DNA from: Bacteroidota bacterium
GTDB lineage: Bacteria > Bacteroidota > Bacteroidia > Flavobacteriales > Flavobacteriaceae
NCBI GenBank assembly: GCA_023387965.1
Contig: JAEWHE010000041.1
Location: 248,001-312,000 of the forward strand
DNA: 64,000 bases
Direction: 5' to 3'
The translations under genes were made by a program, and so were the position numbers. Below the pieces are notes generated by a model. That model saw only the letters and a program-made list of their open reading frames with translations, had not been told where the DNA came from and did no database searches. Of the stretch, positions 26,384 through 35,515 are shown in pieces (positions within the stretch are counted from its first letter, which is position 1; every line of letters begins with the position of its first letter).

Positions 26384-26405
26384 TTTTTTCAGAAGCCAAT
26401 CATTT

Positions 26406-26529
26406 AGGCATTTTTTTATCCCGAAGCTTCGGGACATTTTCCCGCTTTCCGCTTCAATCTCCAGCAGAAAGAGCTGGAGGATTTCCGCTCAATCGGGGCT
26501 GTTTAAAATACTTTTGGCTTCTTTTAAAC
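26406..26529 (+). repeat. Intergenic repeat family, copy C (forward)
   Basis: It has the left outer motif GGCATTTTTTTATC, the hairpin CCCGAAGCTTCGGG, TTCCCGC, inner repeat TTTCCGCTTCAATC (26446-26459) and right inner repeat TTTCCGCTCAATC (26482-26494). The central stem CTCCAGC/GCTGGAG is unrelated in sequence to that of copies B, E, F and H. The right outer motif is lost. It lies 3' of the restriction-modification gene. Confidence 0.75.
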
Positions 26530-26565
26530 GCTTGCAACAATCGCGCAAAGCAAATCTTTGACCAT

Positions 26566-26598
26566 AAAAAATCCCGTTAAACTGAACGGGATTTTTTT
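26566..26598. terminator. Bidirectional terminator next to the restriction-modification gene
   Basis: AAAATCCCGTT and AACGGGATTTT pair around AAACTG with A and T runs on both sides. It ends the leftward gene at 26597 and could stop rightward transcription. Confidence 0.85.
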
Positions 26599-29500
26599 AT
26601 AAATATTTCTTTAAAACAGCTTCTTTAAGTTTAGGAATATCTGCAATTTCAGTTTCTAAAGCTTTTATTTTTTCTTCTATTTTTTCGATTTCGGAAACTA
26701 TTTTTTGCTGTTCGGAAAGTCGTGGAAGTGAGATTTTTATATTTGATAGAAGTGTTTGATTTAAACTTTTAATATTTGAACCAGAACTGTCTGTAACAAT
26801 TTTATTCCTAACTAAATCTGTTTTCAAATAATAACAAAGAAACTTAGCGTTAACATTTTCATCAGTAATTCGAATTCTAATTGTAAATCCTGAAAATGAT
26901 GTTTTTATTTTTAAATTTTCAATAAATAAAAATCTACCCACCAAATTAGGTGAACCATTTGACCTGACAACTAATATATCATTTTGCTTCAACAAATAAT
27001 CATCTGATAAATCTCCGTCTATTTGAATCTTTTCTAATAATTCTAAATCAGGAGAAAATCTATTTTGAAAGTCTCCAACTCCAACAATATTAATTAATTC
27101 ACCTAAACTATTTCTAGAGTAATTAAGCCCATTTTTGAAATCAGAAATTGAACCTAAATTGATATCTTTAAATTTCAAATTTGTAATCGATGAAGAAATA
27201 CTAACTTTCAATTTATCAATTTCCTCTCTTGCTTTCTTTTCTTTTGCCTCTAAAACTTCAATTTCAGAAACTATTTTTTGTTGAATGTCTATTGGTGGAA
27301 GTGGGATTTTTAATGAATTAAAAGTTTCTATTTCAAGATTTTTTTGAGCTACACCTTGTCCGCTTAAATAAACCATTTCTTGATTTAAAAATAAAAATTG
27401 GTTTAAATAATCTTGATTTAAAATATCAGAATTTGCTGTATTCAAGGTTAAACCAGAATCATTTAAGAAAAACTTTCCCGAGATATATCTTACACATTTT
27501 GGAGACATTCCAAATCTTGAAATGATAAACGTATCTTCTCTATTAAAATTATCTGACTTAAAAGTTTCACCACCACCACCATAAACAGGGTAAATTGTTC
27601 CTTGTTCAGACTTTTTTACAATTCGTGTTCCATAATCAATATTAGAAATTTTTCCAAGCTTTTTCAATTCCCACTTACTATCAATTTTTACTTTTTTTTT
27701 AACAGAAAGCGAAATATTTTTTTCAAAATCCACCCGGTCAAAAGTCATCATATCTACCAAATCGTGGCGAGAAACATTGTTTTTCATTGCTTCATCTATC
27801 GGAAAATCATAATCTCCTGCAAATGCTTTGTAAATATAAGTGCTTGCTTTTTCTGGATTATCAAAAATTTCTGCATCAAAAAGTTGCGTACAATCCTCAA
27901 TGTTTTTTCCTCGCTGGATTGGATGAATCCCTTCGCTTCCTCGTCTGTTAGAAAATTCGTAACCTAAGAAACGTTTTTCCGCATCTTTTTCGCCACTTTT
28001 TATCAAGACAACTTTTTGAGGAAAAGCGAGAATGAAGTAAAAAAGTTTTTCATTTTCAATTTCAAGAGCTTGCTTCCAAAATTCTTTTTCAGCTTTTACT
28101 TTTTTCTCGTCAAGTTTAAGAATTTCTTCATCATTTTTAGCTTTACTGATTTGTATTTTCAATAACTCTATTTGGGAAAAAGCTTTTATTTTTTTACAAT
28201 ATTCTTTGTAAATCTCGTGTTCAATAACTTTTTGGTTTGGTTCTTTTTTCAAAAGAGAAATATAGTCTTCAAAAGAAATACCTTCCCAAACGTGATTGAT
28301 ATATTTTGTAATTGGTTTTTCAATTCCGTTGACTGTTACATCTTGGAAATTGGTAAAGAATTTTTCGACAGCAATTTTAATGTTGGCGCTTTCGTAATTG
28401 TTTCTTCTTCTAAGAAATAATGTAACTGTGTTGGTTCCTGTCGCCATAAAGGTATTGGAGCCTAATTCTGTAATCCCAACAATGTCAAAATATTGCAGAA
28501 TAATTTCTCGGGATTTAGAATAAATTCCGGTATTACTCAAGATAGAACTTGGTAAAATAATTCCTGCAACACCTCCATCTTTTAAGAGCTGTTTGGTACG
28601 TTCAATAAACAGACATTCAATTTCTGAACTATTGTCAGTCAGTCTATTATATAAATCAAAATCGCCGTCTTTATAAAACGAACGAGCAGAATTTTTGAAT
28701 GCAGAAACTGAGTAAGGCGGATTTGAGACAATGATATCAAACTGTTTATTATCTTGAGGGAAATCTTTGTCTTTACTTAATAATTTACCTTTATAATCTG
28801 GATGAGAAAAATTAGCCAAACCATCAGAATGAATCACATTTGCTAAACCATCACCGTGCAAATAACAACCCACTTTACCTACTTTTACCAATCGATAATC
28901 TTTCTCGATTCCATAAATGTATTGAATTGCCCAAGCAAAATGGTCATCTTTCCAATTTCTGATTTTTGTAGCTACACTTGGAGAATATTTTTTATCATCT
29001 TTTTTATCTAACAAACGTTGCATTTCGTGCATTGTTTCCGTTAAAAAATGCCCGCTTCCTGCCGCGTAATCCATAACATAAGGGAGTAATGTGTCGTTAG
29101 CAATTTTAGCAGAAGATAATTTATTTTCTAAAATAGTATCAATCGGTAAACTTTTAATAACAAATTGAGCAACCGGAACCGGTGTAAAAAACTGTCCAGA
29201 TTCTTGCTTTAATCCAGTCGTCAAAAGCAACTCGAAAAAGTCAGATAAATATTGTTGTTTTTTGGTATACCTAAGTTTAAATTTTTCTAAAAGTTGAACA
29301 ATTTCTTTTACTACGACTGCGTTTTCATTAAAAGATTGTTCATCATAAACATCCTTTATAGCAAACTCATTGTTTTTCTCTAAACGCAATTTTCTAAATT
29401 CTTCAATAATAGGATTTCTTTGCTCTTCAGTTAAGGTGGGAAATCTATTTTTAAATTCAGTTTCAGAAAAATCGGTAACAACTTTTTCTAAAAACTCTTC

Positions 29501-30388
29501 CATCCCGTTTTTATATAAATCGGTAAGACGAAGTTGAAAACTTCTGTGCGTATCAATTCCTTCCAACCATTGAAAAGCTAACTCGTCGTCAGTTCCTTCA
29601 TTAGATTTTTCATCATAAATTTTACAAAGAAATAAAGTGAAAATTCTATTGAAAGCATTTCCTTTATCGGAAACTACATTGTGGCGCAAAATTTCTAAAA
29701 AACGATTAAAAATAAAACTACTATCTTCTTGTCTAATTTCTTCTAAATCATTTATTGTTAAAGCTTTACTTTCAAAATTATAAGGATTTACCCAAGAATC
29801 AAAAACTCCGTTGTCTTTGGTGAGCTTATTCCATTTTTCATAAAAATCTTTAACGTCGCCTGTTCTATAATCATCCTCAATTTTTACAATTTCGTTTCTG
29901 TAAACAATTTTATTTTCTTTTAATTCTGAAGCATAAAGCATAATAACATCTGCTTTATTGCTGAATTTAAAATAAGTGAAAAGCTGACCTCCGTCTTTGT
30001 TTATTCGATTAAATTCTTTGTCAAATACTTTCCCATAAGTCTTACATTCAATTAACAAATATTCTGAACCATCATCACGAGTTACACAAATATCTAATCG
30101 ACCAGAATGCTGGTGTCCTGCTGGCCAAACTTTTTCTAATGAAATATTTTCGGGTTTGTATCCTTTTGTGAGGAGTCTATCTACACATTCTAAAACTACC
30201 CAATCTTCAGGCTTAGTAATATTTTGGGAAAGTTTTCCTTGAACTTTTATTTTTCCTCCGAAATAAAAAGTTTGATTTTCAAAATCAACTTCAATGCTAT
30301 AGCTGTCAAGGTAATTTTTTATAAAAATTCCTGATGAGTTTTCTTTAGGATGAAAATCAAATTTCTGTATAAAATCCTTGTGAGACAC
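26597..30388 (-). CDS. Single-chain restriction, N6-adenine methyltransferase and specificity protein (type IIB/IIG-like)
   Basis: The 1263 residues combine three functions. An N-terminal PD-(D/E)XK-like nuclease carries D99 and E114-C-K116 (GRLDIC...LLIECK). A type I-like N6-adenine methyltransferase has GQFFTP (398-403), AAGSGHF (442-448) and the catalytic NPPY (556-559). The C-terminal third (about 900-1263) has two tandem target-recognition domains, each closing with a similar coiled coil (QQKIVSEIEVLEAKEKK and QQKIVSEIEKIEEKIKA). This is the layout of AloI/TstI-type enzymes that cut on both sides of a split target. No separate hsdR, hsdM or hsdS gene is near. It lies between odhB and repeat copy C and appears more AT-rich than its neighbours, suggesting transfer. 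The target is unknown. Confidence 0.88.
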   Translation of the reverse strand: MSHKDFIQKFDFHPKENSSGIFIKNYLDSYSIEVDFENQTFYFGGKIKVQGKLSQNITKPEDWVVLECVDRLLTKGYKPENISLEKVWPAGHQHSGRLDICVTRDDGSEYLLIECKTYGKVFDKEFNRINKDGGQLFTYFKFSNKADVIMLYASELKENKIVYRNEIVKIEDDYRTGDVKDFYEKWNKLTKDNGVFDSWVNPYNFESKALTINDLEEIRQEDSSFIFNRFLEILRHNVVSDKGNAFNRIFTLFLCKIYDEKSNEGTDDELAFQWLEGIDTHRSFQLRLTDLYKNGMEEFLEKVVTDFSETEFKNRFPTLTEEQRNPIIEEFRKLRLEKNNEFAIKDVYDEQSFNENAVVVKEIVQLLEKFKLRYTKKQQYLSDFFELLLTTGLKQESGQFFTPVPVAQFVIKSLPIDTILENKLSSAKIANDTLLPYVMDYAAGSGHFLTETMHEMQRLLDKKDDKKYSPSVATKIRNWKDDHFAWAIQYIYGIEKDYRLVKVGKVGCYLHGDGLANVIHSDGLANFSHPDYKGKLLSKDKDFPQDNKQFDIIVSNPPYSVSAFKNSARSFYKDGDFDLYNRLTDNSSEIECLFIERTKQLLKDGGVAGIILPSSILSNTGIYSKSREIILQYFDIVGITELGSNTFMATGTNTVTLFLRRRNNYESANIKIAVEKFFTNFQDVTVNGIEKPITKYINHVWEGISFEDYISLLKKEPNQKVIEHEIYKEYCKKIKAFSQIELLKIQISKAKNDEEILKLDEKKVKAEKEFWKQALEIENEKLFYFILAFPQKVVLIKSGEKDAEKRFLGYEFSNRRGSEGIHPIQRGKNIEDCTQLFDAEIFDNPEKASTYIYKAFAGDYDFPIDEAMKNNVSRHDLVDMMTFDRVDFEKNISLSVKKKVKIDSKWELKKLGKISNIDYGTRIVKKSEQGTIYPVYGGGGETFKSDNFNREDTFIISRFGMSPKCVRYISGKFFLNDSGLTLNTANSDILNQDYLNQFLFLNQEMVYLSGQGVAQKNLEIETFNSLKIPLPPIDIQQKIVSEIEVLEAKEKKAREEIDKLKVSISSSITNLKFKDINLGSISDFKNGLNYSRNSLGELINIVGVGDFQNRFSPDLELLEKIQIDGDLSDDYLLKQNDILVVRSNGSPNLVGRFLFIENLKIKTSFSGFTIRIRITDENVNAKFLCYYLKTDLVRNKIVTDSSGSNIKSLNQTLLSNIKISLPRLSEQQKIVSEIEKIEEKIKALETEIADIPKLKEAVLKKYL

Positions 30389-30457
30389 TTTTTTTTCATT
30401 TTCACAAAAATATAATTAAAATAATCAATTTTTGTATTATCATGACATTTTGGGAAA

Positions 30458-30492
30458 AAAAATCCCATTCTGTAATTAGAACGGGATTTTTT
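30458..30492. terminator. Terminator downstream of odhB
   Basis: AATCCC/GGGATT plus TTCT/AGAA pair around GTAATT, with A and T runs on both sides. The outer stem matches the terminator at 26566, so the restriction-modification gene lies between two similar hairpins. Confidence 0.8.
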
Positions 30493-30511
30493 ATTTATAA
30501 TAAGTTTGAAA

Positions 30512-31771
30512 CTATAGTTCCAAAGCTTTTTTAGGATTGTTGTCCATTAATAATTCTGCTGGATTTTCCAAAGCTTCTTTTACTGCAACCAAGAATCCAA
30601 CAGATTCTCTTCCGTCGATAATTCTGTGGTCATAAGACAAAGCCACGTACATCATTGGGTGAATTTCCACTTTACCGTTTACCGCAATTGGACGTTCGAT
30701 GATGTTGTGCATTCCCAAAATTCCAGATTGTGGCGGATTGATGATTGGTGTAGAAAGCATGCTTCCGAAAACACCACCATTTGTAATGGTAAATGTTCCA
30801 CCTGTCATGTCGTCAACAGTGATTTGACCGTCACGTGCTTTGATGGCCAATCTTTTGATTTCAGCTTCAATACCACGGAAGGTCAAGTTTTCAGCGTTTC
30901 TCACTACAGGAACCATCAAACCTTTTGGTCCAGAAACCGCGATTGAAACATCAACAAAATCGAAAGCAAGCTTGTGATCGCCGTCCATCATTGAGTTTAC
31001 ATCCGGATACATTTGCAAAGCTCTTGTAACAGCTTTTGTAAAGAACGACATGTAACCCAAACTTACACCACCGTGTTTTGCCTTGAACGCATCTTTGTAT
31101 TCATTACGAAGGTTGTTGATTGGCGTCATGTTTACTTCGTTAAAAGTTGTCAACATCGCAGTTTCGTTTTTAGCCGAAACCAGACGTTCTGCTACTTTTC
31201 TGCGAAGCATTGACAATTTTGTTCGTTCTGTTCCACGGTTTCCTCCTGTTGGAGCTCCCATTGATGGGACAGCATTTACAGCATCGTCTTTAGTGATTCT
31301 TCCACCTTTTCCTGTTCCGGAAACTGATGAAGTATCGATATTTTTTTCGTCCAAAATTTTTCTTGCCGCTGGCGATGGAGTTCCTGAAGCGTAGCTTTTT
31401 TCAGCTGCTGGAGCTGGCTTTTCTTCTTTCTTAGGCTCTTCTTTTTTAGCTTCAGCTTTTGGAGCTTCTTCTTTTTTGTCTTCTTTTTTCTCCTCGGTTT
31501 TTTCTTCTTTCTTTGGAGCGTCACCTGATGGTTTTCCGTCTGTGTCGATGTGACAAACTACTTGCCCGACAGCTACGGCGTCACCTTCTTCTGCTTTTAG
31601 CGTGATGATTCCGCTTGCTTCGGCAGGTAATTCTAGAGTTGCTTTGTCTGAATCTACTTCAGCAATTGCTTGGTCTTTTTCTACGTAATCGCCGTCTTTT
31701 ACTAACCAAGTCGCGATTTCAACTTCTGTGATGGATTCCCCTGGTGAAGGAACTTTCATTTCTAAAATCAT
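30512..31771 (-). CDS. odhB: 2-oxoglutarate dehydrogenase, E2 (dihydrolipoyl succinyltransferase)
   Basis: E2 passes the succinyl group from E1 to CoA in the TCA cycle. The 419 residues show one lipoyl domain (lipoylated K43 in EVDSDKATLELPAE), a Lys/Glu/Ala/Pro linker (about 85-125), a peripheral subunit-binding domain (about 130-165) and the catalytic domain with H382 and D386 in SYDHRIIDGRESV. Motifs are complete. Its E1 partner lies 840 bp upstream on the same strand, separated by a toxin-antitoxin pair and repeat copy D. That split is unusual. Confidence 0.95.
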   Translation of the reverse strand: MILEMKVPSPGESITEVEIATWLVKDGDYVEKDQAIAEVDSDKATLELPAEASGIITLKAEEGDAVAVGQVVCHIDTDGKPSGDAPKKEEKTEEKKEDKKEEAPKAEAKKEEPKKEEKPAPAAEKSYASGTPSPAARKILDEKNIDTSSVSGTGKGGRITKDDAVNAVPSMGAPTGGNRGTERTKLSMLRRKVAERLVSAKNETAMLTTFNEVNMTPINNLRNEYKDAFKAKHGGVSLGYMSFFTKAVTRALQMYPDVNSMMDGDHKLAFDFVDVSIAVSGPKGLMVPVVRNAENLTFRGIEAEIKRLAIKARDGQITVDDMTGGTFTITNGGVFGSMLSTPIINPPQSGILGMHNIIERPIAVNGKVEIHPMMYVALSYDHRIIDGRESVGFLVAVKEALENPAELLMDNNPKKALEL

Positions 31772-31783
31772 CTGAATATAATT

Positions 31784-32125
31784 TTATTGGTGTGATTTAA
31801 TTATTTGTTCTATTTGATAATCCAATTCAGGAATACTTTCTATGCTAATCTTCCAAAGTAATTGGTAATCAACGCCTGTATAATCATGTATTAGTCTATC
31901 TCGTAATCCTGCCATTTCTTTCCATGGAACGCTGTTGTACTTGCTTCTAAAATCGTGACTTACTTTTTTTGTCGCTTCTCCAATGATTTCAAAACTTCTC
32001 ACTATCGCTTTTTTCAAGACTAAATTAGCGTGAAAATCCTCTTCGTTAATATCTTTCGTATATTGTATAATGAAGGAACATTCGTCTTTTATATGTCTTA
32101 AATATTCTAATTCAGATTTCAACAT
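31784..32125 (-). CDS. HepT-like toxin (DUF86, HEPN domain)
   Basis: HepT proteins are all-helical HEPN nucleases or related toxins controlled by a nucleotidyltransferase antitoxin. The 113 residues contain the active motif R75-x4-H80-x-Y82 (RDRLIHDY), followed by TGVDYQLLW, and the pattern is intact. The gene overlaps the antitoxin gene by 14 bases, as usual for these modules, and ends 13 bases before odhB, so transcription could continue into odhB. The toxin state is inferred from family. Confidence 0.88.
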   Translation of the reverse strand: MLKSELEYLRHIKDECSFIIQYTKDINEEDFHANLVLKKAIVRSFEIIGEATKKVSHDFRSKYNSVPWKEMAGLRDRLIHDYTGVDYQLLWKISIESIPELDYQIEQIIKSHQ

Positions 32126-32414
32126 ACTCGACTTCGTTTAATATATACGGTCCGATGTATTCTGACAATCCGTTTTTAGTCACTATTTCAACTTTTAAAT
32201 CTTTGAACAATTCTTCCATCATGAAACAAAACCGCATGTACTTCAAGAAATCAATTTTATTGTAATCGTAATCAACTAAAATATCAATATCGCTTTCTTT
32301 TGTTTGTTGATTGCGAACGTACGAACCAAACAAACCAATTTCCTTTACTCCGAAACTTTTAATAATTTCTTTGTTTTCTTTTATGGTTTGAAATATGTCC
32401 TTTTTTGTAAGCAT
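32112..32414 (-). CDS. MntA-like nucleotidyltransferase antitoxin
   Basis: The 100 residues have the minimal nucleotidyltransferase core: GSYVRNQQTKESDIDILVDY, with the GS-x10-D-x-D pattern (G30, S31, D42, D44), and a third acidic position in KVEIVT. MntA-type antitoxins silence HepT by adding AMP to the Tyr of its RX4HXY motif, and the partner downstream carries that motif. The gene opens 31 bases after repeat copy D. Whether the pair has its own promoter or relies on odhA read-through is not visible. Confidence 0.88.
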   Translation of the reverse strand: MLTKKDIFQTIKENKEIIKSFGVKEIGLFGSYVRNQQTKESDIDILVDYDYNKIDFLKYMRFCFMMEELFKDLKVEIVTKNGLSEYIGPYILNEVEYVEI

Positions 32415-32444
32415 AAATTGTGCTTTGTTTCAAATTTACGTTTT

Positions 32445-32605
32445 TTAGCCCTGATGGAAGCGAAAAGCCCGGAGTTTTTAAATCTATTTTTTGCTGCTGC
32501 AAAAGAGCGACTCCCGACACTTCGGGAGAAGCTCCTTTTGTGGCTTGCAAAAAAAGATTTTAAAACGAGGACTTGTAGCGTACAGCAGGTTCCTGGCTTC
32601 TCAAA
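32445..32605 (-). repeat. Intergenic repeat family, copy D (reverse, diverged, long hairpin)
   Basis: Arms are degraded (TAGCCCTGATGGAAGCG on one side, ACTTGTAGCG on the other) but in the family order. The centre is a nested stem of about 90 bases (32475-32565). TTTTTAAATCTATTTTTTGC pairs with a near-complement ending TTTTAAAA, and inside it CAAAAGAGC/GCTCcTTTTG and CTCCCG/CGGGAG. It separates odhA from the toxin-antitoxin genes. Confidence 0.6.
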
Positions 32606-32613
32606 AAATTTTC

Positions 32614-35400
32614 TTAGTTGAAAAGATCTTTGTCGAATACCATTGCAATTGCTGTTGCGTGTCGTTTTTTAGAACGTGCGTAACTTCCGGCAGCTGGTGC
32701 ACTGTAGGCTTTTAACGATGCTACTCTGAATTTTACCAAATTAAAATTCATTAGCATGTAGCTGTAAGCTCCCATGTTGCGCGGTTCTTCTTGTGCCCAA
32801 ACGTAATCGTCTGCGTTTGAATATTTTTCTATAACTGCTTTTAACTGCTCTACCGGAAGCGGGAAAAGCTGCTCGAGCCTTACAAATGCTACATCATCAC
32901 GACCGTTTGCTTCTCTTTCGGCAACGAGATCGTAATAGAATTTTCCGGTACAAAATACTAAAGTTTTTACTTTTTTCGCGTCTGCGATTGGATCGTCCAA
33001 AACTTCTTGGAAGCTTCCGTTTGCCAATTCGTCAACCGTAGAAACTACTGATGGATGACGCAACAAACTTTTTGGCGTGAATACAATCAATGGTTTTCTG
33101 AAGGTTGTTTTCATCTGTCTTCTCAACAAGTGGAAGAAGTTTGCCGGTGTTGTACAATCTGCGATAAACATATTATGGTTGGCGCAAAGTTGTAAATATC
33201 GTTCCATTCTTGCCGAAGAGTGTTCTGCTCCTTGACCTTCGTAACCGTGTGGCAATAGCATCACCAAACCGTTTTGGTTGTTCCATTTGTCTTCTGCGGC
33301 AGAAATATATTGGTCGATCATAATTTGGGCTCCGTTAGAAAAATCTCCAAATTGTGCTTCCCAAATAGTCAATGTTTTTGGTGCCGCAAGTGCATAACCG
33401 TAATCAAATCCTACAACGCCATATTCTGAAAGAAGGGAATTGTAGATATCAAAACGACCTTGTTGGTGTTTTAAATTTTGAAGCAAAATAATTTCATCTT
33501 CAGCATCTTCAGTTTTGACAACAGCGTGACGGTGAGAGAAAGTTCCGCGTTCTACATCTTGACCAGAAATTCTAACACTGAAACCTTCGGTAATTAATGA
33601 TCCGTATGCCAAAAGTTCTCCCATTGCCCAATCTAACTTATCGTTTTCGAACATGTTTTTTCGATCGTTGATAAGTTTTGAGATTTTGCTGATAAATTTT
33701 TTGTCAGATGGCAAAGTGGTAATTGTTCCGGCAATTTCGGTTAAAATTTCTTTCGAAAAAGCAGTGTTTACTTTTTGAAGCATTTCGGTTTCATCCGCCT
33801 GAACGTATCCTTCCCATTCGTTTTGCATGAATGGCGTGATGATGGTTAAATCTTTTTTGCGCGAAGCTTCAAGATTTTCATCCAACATTTTTTTGTAATC
33901 TTTTTCTAATTTTTCTACATAATCGCCATCGATAATGCCTTGCTCGATTAGCGTTGCAGCATAAAGATCACGTGGATTTTTATGCTTGGAAATTAGTTTG
34001 TATAATTTCGGTTGGGTAAAACGAGGTTCGTCACCTTCGTTATGACCGTATTTTCTGTATCCTAACAAATCAATAAACACGTCGCGACCAAATTCCATGC
34101 GGAAATCAAGTGCAAAAAGCATGGCGTGAACCACTGCTTCGGCATCGTCAGCATTGACGTGTAAAACCGGCGACAATGTTACTTTTGCAATATCAGTACA
34201 ATAAACTGATGATCTTGCATCAAGATAATTGGTGGTAAAACCAACTTGATTATTAATCACAATGTGAATAGTTCCTCCGGTTTTGTAACCATCTAATTGC
34301 GCCATTTGAACAATTTCATACACAATTCCTTGTCCGGCAACTGCAGCATCACCATGCAAAGCAATTGGCAACACTTTAGAAAAATCGTCTGGATAATAAC
34401 GGTCTTGTTTTGCTCTGGTAATTCCTTCAATAACAGCGCCAACGGTTTCTAAATGCGAAGGATTTGGTGCTAAATTGATGTTGATATTTTTTCCGGATTT
34501 TGTTTTTTTATCAGCCGTAAGTCCCAAGTGATATTTAACGTCACCATCAAAAAGCGCGTCATCATCGTAATCTTTCCCGTCAAATTCCGAGAAAATATCT
34601 TGAGTATTTTTGCCAAAAATATTTGCCAAAACATTCAAACGACCTCTATGAGCCATTCCCATCACAAATTGTTCCACGCCTTTTTCAGCAGCCGCTTCAA
34701 TCAAGGCATCCAAGCCAGGAATTAAAGATTCGCCACCTTCGAGAGAAAAACGTTTTTGACCTACATATTTTGTGTGAAGGAAATTTTCAAAAGAAACCGC
34801 CTCGTTTAATTTGCTTAAAATGTGTTTTTTTTGACTTTCGTCAAATTTTGGATGATTGTCATTATAACCAATCTTCGCCTGAATCCACTCAATTACTTTT
34901 GGCTCGCGGATGTACATGTATTCCACGCCAATGTGTGAGCGATAAATGCGGTCAAGGTGACCTAAAATATTTTTTAACGAAGTAGGTTCAATTCTAATGG
35001 CTTTTGCAGCATCAAAAACTGTTTCTAAATCCGCATCAGAAAGATTGAAATTAGAAAGTTCAAGATTTGGCGAAAAAATCCTTCTTTCTCTTACCGGATT
35101 GGTTTTGGTAAAAAGATGGCCACGTGTTCTGTAAGCATCAATGAGCTTTAAAACATTAAATTCTTTTTGTAATTTTTCAGAAATTTTGCTTACATCCACA
35201 TTGGGTGAAGCCGCATAAGAAGCCATTTGTTGAGCAGGTTCTATGCCATTTTCTTCGTTATATGTCGCCATTCCGAAATCAAAACCTTGGAAAAAACTTC
35301 TCCAGCTTGGTTCTACACTATCCGGATTTTGAAGGTATTCATCATATAATTGAGCGAAAAATTCTGTGTGGGCCGCGTTTAAAAAGGAAAACCTATCCAT
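32614..35400 (-). CDS. odhA: 2-oxoglutarate dehydrogenase, E1
   Basis: E1 is the thiamine-diphosphate decarboxylase of the 2-oxoglutarate dehydrogenase complex. The 928 residues have the family N terminus (MDRFSFLNAAHTEFFAQLYDEYLQNP). They also have the ThDP domain with MGMAHRGRLNVLAN and LHGDAAVAGQGIVYE, the segment GYRKYGHNEGDEPRFTQP, and the C-terminal pyrimidine-binding part with LLPHGYEGQGAEHSSARMER. A reverse-strand TACTTTTG box at 35441-35448 is a likely -7 element about 40 bases before the ATG. Confidence 0.97.
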   Translation of the reverse strand: MDRFSFLNAAHTEFFAQLYDEYLQNPDSVEPSWRSFFQGFDFGMATYNEENGIEPAQQMASYAASPNVDVSKISEKLQKEFNVLKLIDAYRTRGHLFTKTNPVRERRIFSPNLELSNFNLSDADLETVFDAAKAIRIEPTSLKNILGHLDRIYRSHIGVEYMYIREPKVIEWIQAKIGYNDNHPKFDESQKKHILSKLNEAVSFENFLHTKYVGQKRFSLEGGESLIPGLDALIEAAAEKGVEQFVMGMAHRGRLNVLANIFGKNTQDIFSEFDGKDYDDDALFDGDVKYHLGLTADKKTKSGKNININLAPNPSHLETVGAVIEGITRAKQDRYYPDDFSKVLPIALHGDAAVAGQGIVYEIVQMAQLDGYKTGGTIHIVINNQVGFTTNYLDARSSVYCTDIAKVTLSPVLHVNADDAEAVVHAMLFALDFRMEFGRDVFIDLLGYRKYGHNEGDEPRFTQPKLYKLISKHKNPRDLYAATLIEQGIIDGDYVEKLEKDYKKMLDENLEASRKKDLTIITPFMQNEWEGYVQADETEMLQKVNTAFSKEILTEIAGTITTLPSDKKFISKISKLINDRKNMFENDKLDWAMGELLAYGSLITEGFSVRISGQDVERGTFSHRHAVVKTEDAEDEIILLQNLKHQQGRFDIYNSLLSEYGVVGFDYGYALAAPKTLTIWEAQFGDFSNGAQIMIDQYISAAEDKWNNQNGLVMLLPHGYEGQGAEHSSARMERYLQLCANHNMFIADCTTPANFFHLLRRQMKTTFRKPLIVFTPKSLLRHPSVVSTVDELANGSFQEVLDDPIADAKKVKTLVFCTGKFYYDLVAEREANGRDDVAFVRLEQLFPLPVEQLKAVIEKYSNADDYVWAQEEPRNMGAYSYMLMNFNLVKFRVASLKAYSAPAAGSYARSKKRHATAIAMVFDKDLFN

Positions 35401-35515
35401 AATTATAATTGAAAGTCCTAATTTGTTAAAAATTTTTTTGCAAAAGTACGATAATTACTGTAATATCGTTTGAAATTCTTACTTTTATCTCTTAAACTTA
35501 ACTTAAAATTACGCC

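Noticed and set aside
26597..30388. BREX-type PglX methyltransferase
   Set aside because: The protein has an N-terminal nuclease motif and two type I-like recognition domains, and no other BREX genes are near.
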